Source of the DNA: Methylotenera_A sp046598525
GTDB taxonomy: Bacteria; Pseudomonadota; Gammaproteobacteria; Burkholderiales; Methylophilaceae
Direction: 5' to 3'
NCBI GenBank assembly: GCA_046598525.1
Contig: JBKJIJ010000008.1
Location: 276,216-340,215 of the forward strand
Length of the DNA: 64,000 bases
Part shown: positions 15,048-24,488 of the stretch, in pieces
Position numbering within the stretch: position 1 is the first letter of the stretch
How the letters are laid out: the number at the start of each line of letters is the position of its first letter
Notes under the pieces: model-generated
Told to the model about the DNA's origin: nothing
What the model saw: the letters and a program-made list of their open reading frames with translations, nothing else
Database searches by the model: none
Translations under genes and position numbers: made by a program

Positions 15048-17081
15048 ATGTCAGTCGCATTAATAATAACCATTGCAGCCGCTATTTTGGCCGTACTTTA
15101 CGGCGTACTAATGAGTAAATGGATTACCAATTTGCCAGCCGGCAACGCACGCATGCAAGAAATTGCTGGTGCCATTCAACAAGGCGCCGCCGCCTATTTA
15201 GCCAGACAATACAAAACAATTGCCATTGTAGGTGTGGTTTTAGCGGCATTAGTGGCCTACTTTTTAGGCACTACTACAGCCATTGGCTTTGTTGTAGGAG
15301 CGGTATTATCAGGCGCATGTGGATTTATCGGCATGAATGTATCGGTAAAAGCCAATGTGCGCACTGCACAAGCGGCCACAAACGGCATTGCCCCTGCGTT
15401 TGATGTGGCATTTAAAGGTGGCGCGGTAACTGGCATGCTGGTGGTAGGCTTGGGCTTGCTAGGCGTGGCTGGTTTTTACTGGTTTTTGGGTGCCGAAAAC
15501 GCAACCAACCTAGACCCATTAATTGGCTTGGCTTTTGGCTCATCCCTTATCTCAATCTTTGCGCGTTTAGGTGGCGGTATCTTTACTAAGGGTGCGGATG
15601 TTGGCGCAGACTTGGTAGGTAAAGTAGAAGCTGGTATTCCAGAAGATGATCCGCGCAACCCAGCAGTGATTGCGGATAACGTAGGTGATAACGTAGGCGA
15701 TTGTGCTGGTATGGCAGCCGATTTGTTTGAAACTTACGCGGTAACTTTAATCGCCACCATGGTGTTAGGCGGCTTGTTGATTACCGATTCTGGCGCTAAC
15801 GGCATTATTTACCCATTGATGTTGGGCGCGGTTTCAATTGTTGCATCCATTGTTGGCTGCTTCTTTGTTAAAGCATCACCTGGCATGAAAAACGTGATGC
15901 CAGCTCTTTATAAAGGCTTAGCCGTAGCAGGCGTTTTATCCTTAATCGCGTTCTATTTTGTTACGCAGCAATTGTTTCCGCAAGGCTTAACAGCAGGTGA
16001 TTTAACCATTTCCGCCAATCAATTATTTGGCTCATGCGCAGTGGGTTTAGTGTTAACAGCCGCGTTGGTGTGGATTACCGAATACTACACAGGTACGCAG
16101 TACGCCCCTGTACAGCATGTGGCGCAAGCTTCAACCACAGGGCACGCCACTAATATTATTGCAGGCATTGGTATTTCAATGAAATCAACCGCTTGGCCAG
16201 TGCTTTCAGTGTGTTTAGCCATTTGGACGTCTTATCATTTAGGTGGCTTGTATGGCATCGCGATTGCGGCTACGTCCATGTTAAGCATGGCTGGCATTGT
16301 AGTGGCGTTAGATGCTTACGGACCAATTACCGATAACGCAGGCGGCATTGCCGAAATGGCTGGCTTACCAAAAGAAGTGCGCGATGTAACCGACCCGTTA
16401 GATGCAGTGGGTAACACCACAAAAGCGGTCACCAAAGGCTACGCCATTGGCTCTGCTGGCTTGGCAGCGTTGGTATTATTTGCCGATTACACGCACAAAT
16501 TAGAAGGCGCTGGCATTGATGTAAAGTTTGATTTAAGCGACCCAATGGTGATTATCGGCTTATTTATTGGTGGCTTAATCCCATTCCTATTCGCTGCCAT
16601 GGCGATGGAAGCGGTTGGCCGCGCCGCTGGTGCAGTGGTAGAAGAAGTGCGCCGCCAGTTCCGCGATATTAAAGGCATTATGGAAGGCACAGCCAAGCCA
16701 GAATACGGCAAAGCGGTAGATATGCTGACCACGGCGGCGATTAAAGAAATGATGATTCCGTCATTACTACCAGTAGCTGTGCCAATTGCAGTCGGCTTGC
16801 TATTAGGCCCTGTGGCATTGGGTGGCTTATTAATGGGCACCATTGTGACCGGCTTATTTGTGGCGATTTCAATGTGTACAGGCGGTGGCGCTTGGGATAA
16901 TGCCAAAAAATACATTGAAGATGGCAACCACGGCGGCAAAGGTTCAGACGCACATAAAGCCGCTGTCACTGGCGACACCGTGGGTGACCCATACAAAGAT
17001 ACAGCAGGCCCAGCGGTGAATCCATTGATTAAAATTATTAATATTGTGGCACTGTTGATTGTGCCATTGCTACACGTTTAG
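15048..17081 (+). CDS. hppA: Membrane-bound H+-translocating pyrophosphatase, K+-independent type
   Basis: Membrane-bound pyrophosphatase, 677 residues with about 16 helices, which couples PPi hydrolysis to proton export. The substrate site signature GADVGADLVGKVEAGIPEDD and DNVGDNVGDCAGMAADLFE are both intact, as is the C-terminal DTVGDPYKDTAGPA motif. In GNTTKAVTKGYAIG the subtype-determining positions are Lys459 and Thr462 instead of the Ala/Gly of K+-dependent enzymes, so this should be a K+-independent proton pump. A good SD (AGGGAGAAGTC) precedes the ATG, and a strong terminator follows. A soluble pyrophosphatase gene is 4 kb away. Confidence 0.97.
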   Translation: MSVALIITIAAAILAVLYGVLMSKWITNLPAGNARMQEIAGAIQQGAAAYLARQYKTIAIVGVVLAALVAYFLGTTTAIGFVVGAVLSGACGFIGMNVSVKANVRTAQAATNGIAPAFDVAFKGGAVTGMLVVGLGLLGVAGFYWFLGAENATNLDPLIGLAFGSSLISIFARLGGGIFTKGADVGADLVGKVEAGIPEDDPRNPAVIADNVGDNVGDCAGMAADLFETYAVTLIATMVLGGLLITDSGANGIIYPLMLGAVSIVASIVGCFFVKASPGMKNVMPALYKGLAVAGVLSLIAFYFVTQQLFPQGLTAGDLTISANQLFGSCAVGLVLTAALVWITEYYTGTQYAPVQHVAQASTTGHATNIIAGIGISMKSTAWPVLSVCLAIWTSYHLGGLYGIAIAATSMLSMAGIVVALDAYGPITDNAGGIAEMAGLPKEVRDVTDPLDAVGNTTKAVTKGYAIGSAGLAALVLFADYTHKLEGAGIDVKFDLSDPMVIIGLFIGGLIPFLFAAMAMEAVGRAAGAVVEEVRRQFRDIKGIMEGTAKPEYGKAVDMLTTAAIKEMMIPSLLPVAVPIAVGLLLGPVALGGLLMGTIVTGLFVAISMCTGGGAWDNAKKYIEDGNHGGKGSDAHKAAVTGDTVGDPYKDTAGPAVNPLIKIINIVALLIVPLLHV

Positions 17082-17102
17082 TTTTACAAAGCTGTTAGCA
17101 GT

Positions 17103-17130
17103 AAAAAAGCCAGTTCAAGCTGGCTTTTTT
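17103..17130 (+). terminator. Rho-independent terminator after hppA
   Basis: AGCCAG/CTGGCT stem with a TTCAAG loop, preceded by six A and followed by six T, 22 nt after the hppA stop. The symmetric A and T runs would allow function in both directions. Confidence 0.92.
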
Positions 17131-17202
17131 ATTGTTATAAGCTTGACTTTCATTAAACGACTGGACTAAACTTAGCTAACATTAACTTTAAAAGAAAATA
17201 TC

Positions 17203-17442
17203 ATGCAAACTGTGAATATTCATGAAGCAAAAACTCAACTGTCGCGTTACGTAGATCAAGCAGCAGGTGGTGAAGAAGTGATTATTGCTCGTGCAGGAAA
17301 GCCCATTGCGCGCCTTGTCTCACTTCAAACAGCAAAAAAATGGCGTCAACTCGGCTTAGGTAAAGCTAGCTATACGTTACCAGCTAATTTTGATAATTTG
17401 CACGCAGACGAAATACTAGTAATGTTTGAAAACAACAATTAG
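17203..17442 (+). CDS. vapB: Phd/YefM-type antitoxin (VapB)
   Basis: A 79-residue antitoxin. The N-terminal half is the Phd/YefM DNA-binding fold: VNIHEAKTQLSRYVDQAAGGEEVIIARAGKPIARL, with the C-terminal third as the toxin-neutralising tail. It lies 2 nt upstream of the PIN toxin gene. Family knowledge: it neutralises the toxin and represses its own operon. The pair sits between the hppA terminator and the convergent ppc gene, like an inserted cassette. Confidence 0.9.
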   Translation: MQTVNIHEAKTQLSRYVDQAAGGEEVIIARAGKPIARLVSLQTAKKWRQLGLGKASYTLPANFDNLHADEILVMFENNN

Positions 17443-17444
17443 GT

Positions 17445-17849
17445 ATGGCGCAAACTTACCTGTTAGATAGTAATATTTTGCTGTGCGCCTTAATTGCGCC
17501 ACAACGGTTAAATGATAGTGTTAAAGCAATACTGTGCGATGCTGAAAACACTATTTATTTTAGCGCCGCAAGCATTTGGGAAATCGCGATTAAAAGCAGC
17601 TTAAATAAGGCAGACTTTAATTTTTCGGCTGAAAATATTCACAAACTTGCGATAGAAACTGGCTTTACTGAACTCACCATACAATCTAATCACACATTTG
17701 CGGTAGCTAATATGTTGTGGCACCACCGCGACCCTTTTGATAGATTGCTTATTGCACAAACACTTGCACTGCCAGCTTACTTTTTGACAAGCGATAGCCA
17801 ACTAAAACTATATTCTGAGCTTATTCAACTTGTTGAAATTAGAACTTGA
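17445..17849 (+). CDS. vapC: PIN-domain ribonuclease toxin (VapC)
   Basis: A 134-residue PIN-domain protein. Acidic residues expected for the Mg2+ site are visible: Asp in LLDSNILL (residue 8), Glu in SIWEIAIK, Asp in HHRDPFDRLLIAQ and Asp in TSDSQL. VapC toxins cleave RNA, often tRNA or rRNA. The domain is complete with no sign of decay. Its end is 18 bp from the end of the convergently transcribed ppc, so the cassette is tightly packed. Confidence 0.9.
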   Translation: MAQTYLLDSNILLCALIAPQRLNDSVKAILCDAENTIYFSAASIWEIAIKSSLNKADFNFSAENIHKLAIETGFTELTIQSNHTFAVANMLWHHRDPFDRLLIAQTLALPAYFLTSDSQLKLYSELIQLVEIRT

Positions 17850-17866
17850 TATTATTGATGTCAAGT

Positions 17867-20659
17867 TTAACCCGTATTTCTTAGCCCAGCCGCAATCCCA
17901 TTAATCGTCAATTGAATCGCCAGTTTCAATTTATCATCCGCTTCGCCTGCACGGTAGCGTTTAATTAGCTCTACTTGCAGATGATTTAGCGGGTCTAAAT
18001 ACGGCAAACGATTGCGAATGGAATAAGCCAGCGTTGGGTTGCTATTTAAGCGTTCTGTGCAACCTTGCAACAAATTAAGCGCCTGCGTAGTGAGCACATA
18101 CTCTGCTTCTATACGGCTAAAAATCGTCTCTCTTAGCTGTTTATCGGTTACCAAGTGTGCATAATGGCGCGCTACTACTAAATCGGTTTTGGCTAACACC
18201 ATATCCACATTGGCGATTAAGGTTTTAAAGAGCGGCCAAACTTCTAGCATTTCTTGCAGGTTTTTTAGGCGGCCTTCATATGCAATTTCATCTTGATGCA
18301 AATATTGATGTATGGCGCTACCTAAGCCATACCAACCCGGCAATAAAAGTCGGCATTGGCCCCAAGAGAATCCCCAAGGTATCGCGCGCAAATCTTCAAT
18401 ACGGCGCGTGGATTTTCTGGCGGCGGGGCGGCTGCCAATATTTAACTCAGCGATTTCTGAAATGGGCGTTGCGCTAAAAAAGTAATCGGCAAATCCGGGT
18501 GTTTCGTAAACCAAACTGCGGTAGCTGGTCATGGCTGTGGTGGATAAATCTTCCATCACTACTTCAAACATGCGCCTTTTGGGCGTGCTTAATGACATTT
18601 CTGGCAATAAGGTGGCATCAATAGTGGCAGCCACCAGCGTTTCTAAATGCTGGCGCCCTACTTTTGCATCGGCATATTTATTGGCGATAATTTCGCCTTG
18701 CTCGGTTAAGCGGATTTGCCCGTCTACCGTTCCGCTGGGCTGCGCCATAATAGCCTGATAAGTGGGCCCACCGCCGCGCCCAACCGTACCGCCGCGGCCA
18801 TGAAACAGTCGTAATTTAATCTTAGCTTGGCTAAATAACTCAACTAGCGAAACCTCTGCTTTGTACAACTCCCAATTAGAGGTTAAAAAGCCGCCATCTT
18901 TATTGCTATCCGAATAGCCCAGCATAATTTCTTGCTCATTGCCTTGGTTGCGCAACACATAGCGAATGCCCAGCAAGCTTAACCACTGCCCCATAATCAT
19001 CGGCGCGTTGCGCAAATCGGCAATGGTTTCAAATAAGGGCACGATATTCAGCGCCAACTGGATTTTTTGCGAACCCCAAACGCCTTTTAGCAAGCCCGTT
19101 TCTTTTTGCAAAAGCGCTACTTCTAATAAATCCGATAGCGTTTCGGTGTGCGAAATAATGTATTGCTTAATAGTGCGGCTGCCGAATTTTTGCTTAATAT
19201 CGCGCGCCTTATTCAGCACATCAATTTCGGTGTGCACCAACTCAGAATACTGTTGATATGGTGAAAACAACAAGCGCGGCTGTTTTAACTCATCCAATAA
19301 GGTCTTAATTTTTTCATCTTCAGTCAGCTCATCATATTCAAAATCGTAGCCCGCTTTATTGAATAACTCTTTAATCACCGCCTCATGCACGTCTGACGAT
19401 TGCCGAATATCCACAGTCGCCAAGTGAAAACCAAACGTTTCAATGGCTTTGGTTAGCTTGCCCAAACGCGCATAAATCAGCGCCTCGCCACCAAATTCTT
19501 TTAATGAATTCACCAGAACATTTAAATCGGCCAGCAAATCACTGGCATGAGGATATGGCACCGCTTGGTTGGCATTTTCGCGCAATTCCAGTTGCGGCAA
19601 CAATTGCTTAGACGTTGCAATCAAGCGGTCGTAAATGCCATTAAGCGCCAGCCGATAAGGCTCATCCAAGCGATGTGGTGATTGGTCTAGCGATAAATTT
19701 GCCAGCACCAACAATGCAGGGCTAACATCAACCAAGCGTGTAGAAATAGACAATTCACGCCGCAATGCATCCAGCTGTTTTAGGTAAAACTTAAACGCGG
19801 TTGCGCTTTGCATGTCAACCGCTTGGCTAAGCGTAGCGCCATTCACAAATGGATTACCATCGCGATCGCCGCCTATCCAGCTGCCCATTTGTAAAAAACT
19901 GGGCAATTGAAACGGTTTTTCTAGTTCTGTATAGTGTTTATTTAAATCGCGCTCTAAATCTTGCAGAATTTCTGGAATCACATTTAAAAACGTGGTTTCG
20001 TAATAGCTCAGCGCGTTTTCAATTTCGTTGACTACAGTGAGTTTTGAAAATCGCACAATGCGCGTTTGCCATAGTGAGCAAACAGCGGCTTGAATCAACA
20101 AATCGTTATTTTCCAGCTCACGTTTAGAGATTAAATTGGCGCGCTCTGCCAGCAAAAAAGATAGCTTATGCTCAATATCCAAAATGCTTTTGCGCTGAAC
20201 CTCAGTGGGGTGGGCGGTTAACACAGGCGAAACCAGCGCGTCTTTAAAAAACGCTTCTACCGCCGCAAAAGGCAAGGCTTGGCGCGCAATTTCATCGACA
20301 GAATATGCCAGCATGCCAGCTGCTAATTGGTCCTCATTCAAACGCGTTTGTTGGCGCGCAAATAAATCTTCGGCAATATTCACCAAATGTTTAAAGTAAC
20401 TAAAAGCGCGCACCACCGAAATAGTTTGCTGCGGCGATAAATTTTTAAGCAACTTTTCTAACGCTAACGTGGCTGTTTGATCGTTTTCGCGATGAAACTT
20501 TACCGCCGCCTGACGGATATTTTCAATTAAATCAAAGGTGGCTTGGCCATCTTTAGCCAAAATGGTCGCACCCAGCACATGGCCCAAATAGCGGATATTA
20601 TTTTTTAAACCTGAATTTTGTTGATTTAGCTTGATGGCTTGCATTGATGTGTCGTTCAT
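17867..20659 (-). CDS. ppc: Phosphoenolpyruvate carboxylase
   Basis: Carboxylates PEP to oxaloacetate, an anaplerotic enzyme, 930 residues. Catalytic motif VLTAHPTEVQRKS has His150; the glycine loop FHGRGGTVGRGGGP and GSRPAARKSTRRIEDLRAIPW with GFSWGQCRLLLPGWYG are intact. The C-terminus ends in the conserved NGIAAGLRNTG. In methylotrophs it commonly feeds carbon into the TCA cycle. It has its own upstream region of 278 bp shared with the ppa terminator, and nothing suggests operon linkage with neighbours. Confidence 0.97.
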   Translation of the reverse strand: MNDTSMQAIKLNQQNSGLKNNIRYLGHVLGATILAKDGQATFDLIENIRQAAVKFHRENDQTATLALEKLLKNLSPQQTISVVRAFSYFKHLVNIAEDLFARQQTRLNEDQLAAGMLAYSVDEIARQALPFAAVEAFFKDALVSPVLTAHPTEVQRKSILDIEHKLSFLLAERANLISKRELENNDLLIQAAVCSLWQTRIVRFSKLTVVNEIENALSYYETTFLNVIPEILQDLERDLNKHYTELEKPFQLPSFLQMGSWIGGDRDGNPFVNGATLSQAVDMQSATAFKFYLKQLDALRRELSISTRLVDVSPALLVLANLSLDQSPHRLDEPYRLALNGIYDRLIATSKQLLPQLELRENANQAVPYPHASDLLADLNVLVNSLKEFGGEALIYARLGKLTKAIETFGFHLATVDIRQSSDVHEAVIKELFNKAGYDFEYDELTEDEKIKTLLDELKQPRLLFSPYQQYSELVHTEIDVLNKARDIKQKFGSRTIKQYIISHTETLSDLLEVALLQKETGLLKGVWGSQKIQLALNIVPLFETIADLRNAPMIMGQWLSLLGIRYVLRNQGNEQEIMLGYSDSNKDGGFLTSNWELYKAEVSLVELFSQAKIKLRLFHGRGGTVGRGGGPTYQAIMAQPSGTVDGQIRLTEQGEIIANKYADAKVGRQHLETLVAATIDATLLPEMSLSTPKRRMFEVVMEDLSTTAMTSYRSLVYETPGFADYFFSATPISEIAELNIGSRPAARKSTRRIEDLRAIPWGFSWGQCRLLLPGWYGLGSAIHQYLHQDEIAYEGRLKNLQEMLEVWPLFKTLIANVDMVLAKTDLVVARHYAHLVTDKQLRETIFSRIEAEYVLTTQALNLLQGCTERLNSNPTLAYSIRNRLPYLDPLNHLQVELIKRYRAGEADDKLKLAIQLTINGIAAGLRNTG

Positions 20660-20837
20660 ATAATTGCCGTTTAACGTTATTATTTAAACAATATAAGCAA
20701 CATCTACACCATGCATAAAATCAATAATAAATACATTAAAAACAATTAGTTATATTTTAACTGCTTAATAATTCAGTTTTAGCTGCACGTTTTTTGTGCA
20801 AGTTAAGCAATGATTTAATATTAAGGTGCAGGCAACT

Positions 20838-20880
20838 GAACGCAAAAAGGCGAACGCAAAATGGCGAACGCAAAAAAGGC
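20838..20880. repeat. Three tandem 14-15 bp repeats beside the ppa terminator
   Basis: GAACGCAAAAAGGC, GAACGCAAAATGGC and GAACGCAAAAAAGGC follow one another at 20838, 20852 and 20866. The last copy runs into the ppa terminator stem, so the array looks like slippage or duplication of terminator-flanking sequence. It lies upstream of ppc. Confidence 0.8.
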
Positions 20881-20898
20881 AGCCTAAGCTGCCTTTTT
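20872..20898 (-). terminator. Rho-independent terminator after ppa
   Basis: Stem GGCAGC/GCTGCC with CTAA loop, flanked by A-run and T-run so that both strands give a valid terminator. It is 40 nt downstream of the ppa stop on the minus strand. Confidence 0.9.
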
Positions 20899-20937
20899 AA
20901 TTGCGCATTTAAAGCGCATTTAAACCATCAAAAATGA

Positions 20938-21486
20938 TTAAAATGCTGGTTTAACTTCCGCATTATTGTAATTAGCAACACCGTCTAAAATTTCTTTTTT
21001 AGCCGCCTCAATATCGCCCCAGCCGTTAATTTTCACCCATTTGCCTTTGTCTAAATCTTTATAATGCTCAAAAAAGTGAGAAATCATTTCTAAACGCCAT
21101 GTTGAAACGTCGGTATGGCTTTTTAAATGGCCATATAAACCACAAACTTTAGGCACTGGCACGGCAAACACTTTCGCGTCCATGCCGGCTTCATCTTCCA
21201 TTAACAACACGCCAAGTGGGCGGCAACGCACCACAACGCCTGGAATCAATGGCACTGGCGTCATGACTAACACGTCTACTGGGTCGCCATCATCGGCCAA
21301 GGTGTGCGGAATGTAGCCGTAATTGGTTGGATATTGCATAGCAGTACCCATAAAACGGTCTACAAAAATCGCGCCGCTGTCTTTATCCACTTCATATTTA
21401 ACAGGGTCGCCTTGCATAGGAATTTCGATAATAACGTTGAAATCATTGGGTAAATCTAAGCCAGATGGCACTTGGTTTAACGACAT
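20938..21486 (-). CDS. ppa: Soluble inorganic pyrophosphatase (family I)
   Basis: Cytoplasmic Mg2+-dependent enzyme that hydrolyses PPi from biosynthesis, 182 residues. The metal site motif DDGDPVDVLV is present, with YPTNYGYIPHTL before it and HFFEHYKDLDKGKWVKINGW towards the C-terminus, all typical of bacterial family I enzymes. The genome region thus encodes both a soluble and a proton-pumping pyrophosphatase. Confidence 0.97.
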   Translation of the reverse strand: MSLNQVPSGLDLPNDFNVIIEIPMQGDPVKYEVDKDSGAIFVDRFMGTAMQYPTNYGYIPHTLADDGDPVDVLVMTPVPLIPGVVVRCRPLGVLLMEDEAGMDAKVFAVPVPKVCGLYGHLKSHTDVSTWRLEMISHFFEHYKDLDKGKWVKINGWGDIEAAKKEILDGVANYNNAEVKPAF

Positions 21487-21576
21487 AATGAGAACAGCCT
21501 TTACGTAAAAAACGGCATTATACGTGACAAATGTAAATGCTTGATTGCTAAAAATTGAAATTTGTTGGGCGCTTGC

Positions 21577-22206
21577 TTACTGGCGCTTAGAAAATGTGAC
21601 CCAAACTTTGCTTAAAACAAAAAACACAATCACCAACGCCAAACCCATGATGGTAATTGCACCCAGATGATTTTTAACCAATGGGATATTGCCAAAAAAA
21701 TAACCCGCCAAAACGCAAATTAGCACCCAAATAATAGACCCAAGTGATGCTGAACGCACAAATTTAAAAAAGTGCATTTGCGTTAAGCCGGCCAAAAACG
21801 GCGCAACCGTGCGTATAACCGGTAAAAATGGCGAAAACAAAAAGCCTTTTTCGCCATGTAAATCATAAAACACGCGGGTTTTATCGATTGCCGCTTGATT
21901 AGGCCATTTTAAAAAATCCACAAAAAATGCCTGCCCCAGCGTTTTGCCTAAAAAATAGCCGCTGATATTACCCAATGCCGCCGCTGTAATCAGCACGGCA
22001 ATTAATAAGCCAATATTCAACATGGATGCCGCCCAAACCGCGCCGCACACAAACAAAAATGGATTACTGGGCAGAAAAAACAGCGGCAATATGCCAATTT
22101 GTAAAAAAACCACGCCAAACAAAATGAAATAAACCAGATTGGCGTGCATGGCGACTAAATCAGGCAAATGCGCATCAAAATTGAGAATCATTTGCCAAAT
22201 TTCCAT
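21577..22206 (-). CDS. DedA family membrane protein
   Basis: Integral inner-membrane protein of the DedA/SNARE-associated family, about 209 residues with four to six helices. Conserved DedA features: FFLPSNPFLFVCG, a GNISGYFLGKTLG loop, HGEKGFLFSPFLPVIRTVAPFLAG with the family Arg and Pro, and a C-terminal GYFFGNIPLVKNHLG. DedA proteins are undecaprenyl-phosphate or lipid flippases. ATG at 22206 shares one base with the stop of the DUF1232 gene (TAATG), which argues for this start rather than one 11 codons upstream. It is the last gene of the purC-DUF1232-dedA run. Confidence 0.9.
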   Translation of the reverse strand: MEIWQMILNFDAHLPDLVAMHANLVYFILFGVVFLQIGILPLFFLPSNPFLFVCGAVWAASMLNIGLLIAVLITAAALGNISGYFLGKTLGQAFFVDFLKWPNQAAIDKTRVFYDLHGEKGFLFSPFLPVIRTVAPFLAGLTQMHFFKFVRSASLGSIIWVLICVLAGYFFGNIPLVKNHLGAITIMGLALVIVFFVLSKVWVTFSKRQ

Positions 22207-22490
22207 TACGTTGGTACCGTCGCTATTTCTGCCCTGCATTCCGCCACAATGGCGGCTGGCGTTAATTTTAATGCGCCATACAACAGCAAAGGAATAATCA
22301 CCACTTCATCAAGCTGGCCAATTATCGGAAGAAAATCAGGAATTAAATCAAATGGCATCAACAAATAGCCAATGGCCAGCCATAGCAACGCTTTGGCCAA
22401 TTTAGGCGTTTGGGGGTGTTTTTGCAGGCGCTGGTAAAAAACAAATTCGGCTTTTAAGCGCGCTGCAATCTGTTTTAGTTTTTCCATCAT
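22206..22490 (-). CDS. DUF1232 (YkvA-type) small membrane protein
   Basis: A 94-residue protein whose core LLWLAIGYLLMPFDLIPDFLPIIGQLDEVVII is the DUF1232 signature, a membrane hairpin with PxDxIPDFxPxxGxxD. Function unknown. It overlaps purC by 4 nt (ATGA) and dedA by 1 nt, so all three are translationally linked. Confidence 0.9.
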   Translation of the reverse strand: MMEKLKQIAARLKAEFVFYQRLQKHPQTPKLAKALLWLAIGYLLMPFDLIPDFLPIIGQLDEVVIIPLLLYGALKLTPAAIVAECRAEIATVPT

Positions 22491-23413
22491 AAAGATTGAA
22501 CCAGCTTTTTGCCTGTTAGCTTTTCAAACGCTTCTAAATATTTTTCAGATGTGCGTTGCGCAACTTCATCAGGTAAAGCAGGTGCTGGCGGCGCTTTATT
22601 CCATTGAATGCTTTCCAGCCAATCGCGCACATATTGTTTATCGTAACTGGGTGGATTGCTGCCAACTTTGTAGCTCTCGGCCGGCCAAAAACGGGATGAA
22701 TCGGGCGTTAACACTTCATCCATCACATGCAGCACGCCATTGCTATCTAACCCAAATTCAAATTTGGTATCGGCGATAATAATGCCGCGCGTTAATGCAT
22801 ATTCGGCGGCTTCGCTATAAAGCTGAATCGCTACTTTGGCCACTTTTTCGGCCATATCGGCGCCAATTAATGCAGCGCATTCGGCCAAACTAATGTTTTC
22901 ATCATGCTCACCCACCGCGGCTTTTGATGATGGCGTAAAAATCGGTGTGGGTAATTTTGACGCTTCTTGCAAGCCTGCTGGCAAGGCAATACCGCAAACG
23001 GTGCCTTTAGCTTTGTATTCTTTCCAACCGCTACCCACCAAATAACCACGCACAATCGCCTCAATTGGCAAGGGTTTAAGCTTTTTAACCACCACCGCGC
23101 GGCTTAAATTACCTGTGCCTAATTGCGCTTTATCTTCTGCAGAAACAACGGATTCTGGCACAATACCAGTTAAATGGTTAGGTACAATATGCTTAAGTTT
23201 TTCAAACCAAAAATTGGCCATTTGCGTCAGCATAGCGCCTTTATTGGCAATGCCTGTGGGCAAAATCACATCAAATGCCGATAGCCTATCGGTGCTAACC
23301 AGCAACATAGTGCTGTCATCGATGGCATAAATATCGCGTACTTTTCCTTGATGGATTAAAGTTAAACTCTTAACGTTGCTACTTAATATTATTTGTTTCA
23401 AATCAAATTCCAA
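22487..23413 (-). CDS. purC: Phosphoribosylaminoimidazole-succinocarboxamide synthase (SAICAR synthetase)
   Basis: Purine biosynthesis enzyme joining CAIR and aspartate, 308 residues, the longer betaproteobacterial/yeast-like form. Motifs: HQGKVRDIYAIDDSTMLLVSTDRLSAFDVILP, EAIVRGYLVGSGWKEY, IADTKFEFG and DEVLTPDSSRFWP. The start appears to be TTG at 23413 with no clear SD; it lies three bases after the stop of the broken glycosyltransferase gene, so the upstream region may have been replaced by that insertion. The coding sequence itself appears complete. Confidence 0.95.
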   Translation of the reverse strand: MEFDLKQIILSSNVKSLTLIHQGKVRDIYAIDDSTMLLVSTDRLSAFDVILPTGIANKGAMLTQMANFWFEKLKHIVPNHLTGIVPESVVSAEDKAQLGTGNLSRAVVVKKLKPLPIEAIVRGYLVGSGWKEYKAKGTVCGIALPAGLQEASKLPTPIFTPSSKAAVGEHDENISLAECAALIGADMAEKVAKVAIQLYSEAAEYALTRGIIIADTKFEFGLDSNGVLHVMDEVLTPDSSRFWPAESYKVGSNPPSYDKQYVRDWLESIQWNKAPPAPALPDEVAQRTSEKYLEAFEKLTGKKLVQSL

Positions 23414-23416
23414 AGC

Positions 23417-24488
23417 TTAGTTATTAATAAACTTTCTTTTAATCTTTTCATTCTCTAGCTGGTCAATCAACCTATCGATTTCCATCATAGAGTCAACATA
23501 AAAAGACCCCTCATCATCGCTTGGCTGGCAAACATAAAAGCCATATGGTCGATTCATTGCATCGCACATACCTTTATGTGTATGGCTAACTCTAAAAGGT
23601 GGCTGTAAAACAAGATATGCACCATTTTGTGCGATTGAATAAATAGGATGCGCCAACGCACTGCCTTCAACAGAAACAATAATAGGTGCGTTCCAAAGCT
23701 GTCTAATCAAAGTTTCGGCTGTTATTTTTTCAGGGTAAACTACATCAAAGCCACGCCTTGCTAAATGCTCAATTAACGCACTCTCGTTTGTAAGCATTCT
23801 TTTTGCCCCGGCACTGCCTCTAGCAATATAAACCCCAGTATATGGACTGTCTTGTGGATTAAGCTTTTCTTTAATTAAAGATCTAACTTGCATATAACGC
23901 TTAGCTTTATGCGAGTTTTGTGAAAAATCATTTAAAAAAAATAAGTTTTTTACCCTACCCTTATTGCCATATATTATATCTAAGTTAAGTATGCTTTGGT
24001 AATCGTCCGCGTGTGGATATTTTGGTTTTTTGAATGCCAGAGATGGCATCTCTACAGTGCCTATCAGCGTTGATGGCACAACATCATGTAACCAGTGTCC
24101 AAAAAAAATGATTTGATAAGTCCGAATCCACTAAGACAGCCTGATCCAAATCAACTTTAAATCTTTGATCTTCTTGACTGAGTAACCTAATGGAATATTC
24201 GCGTTTATCTGTCCATAATCCACCTGAAAACAAATTTGTTGAGCCTATACTGTAAAGCACAGTTGGCTCATGTACTGCTAAAGTGTTGTGCAAATTTATA
24301 TTCTCAACTTCCATAGAAGAATAAATTGAAGCACCTTTAACTCTTAGTAAATGTGAATCTATGTAAATGGCTTTAGGGCATGACACCTCTTCTTTTGGAC
24401 AAAGAACAATTCCATTAGCCATTAACTTCTTTTGATCGATTGGTTTCCCGCAGGCCCTGGCTATAACTCTACTTAACTTTTTTATCAT
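23417..24488 (-). pseudogene. Glycosyltransferase family 61 gene with a frameshift
   Basis: Two consecutive reading frames on the minus strand make one GT61-like protein. The first (ATG at 24488, or 24533 upstream, to a stop at 24084) ends NHFFWTLVT; removing one T from the run of eight T at 24101-24108 gives NHFFGHWLHDVVPSTLIG and joins the second frame, which ends at 23417. The NxFxHWLxDxxP motif and the C-terminal YIARGSAGAKRMLTNESALI, RGFDVVYPEKIT and IIVSVEGSALAHPIY are typical of bacterial GT61 proteins. So this is either a frameshifted pseudogene, a phase-variable gene switched off, or an assembly error in a homopolymer. The DNA is visibly more AT-rich than the flanking purC and pyk, suggesting transfer. 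Confidence 0.8.
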
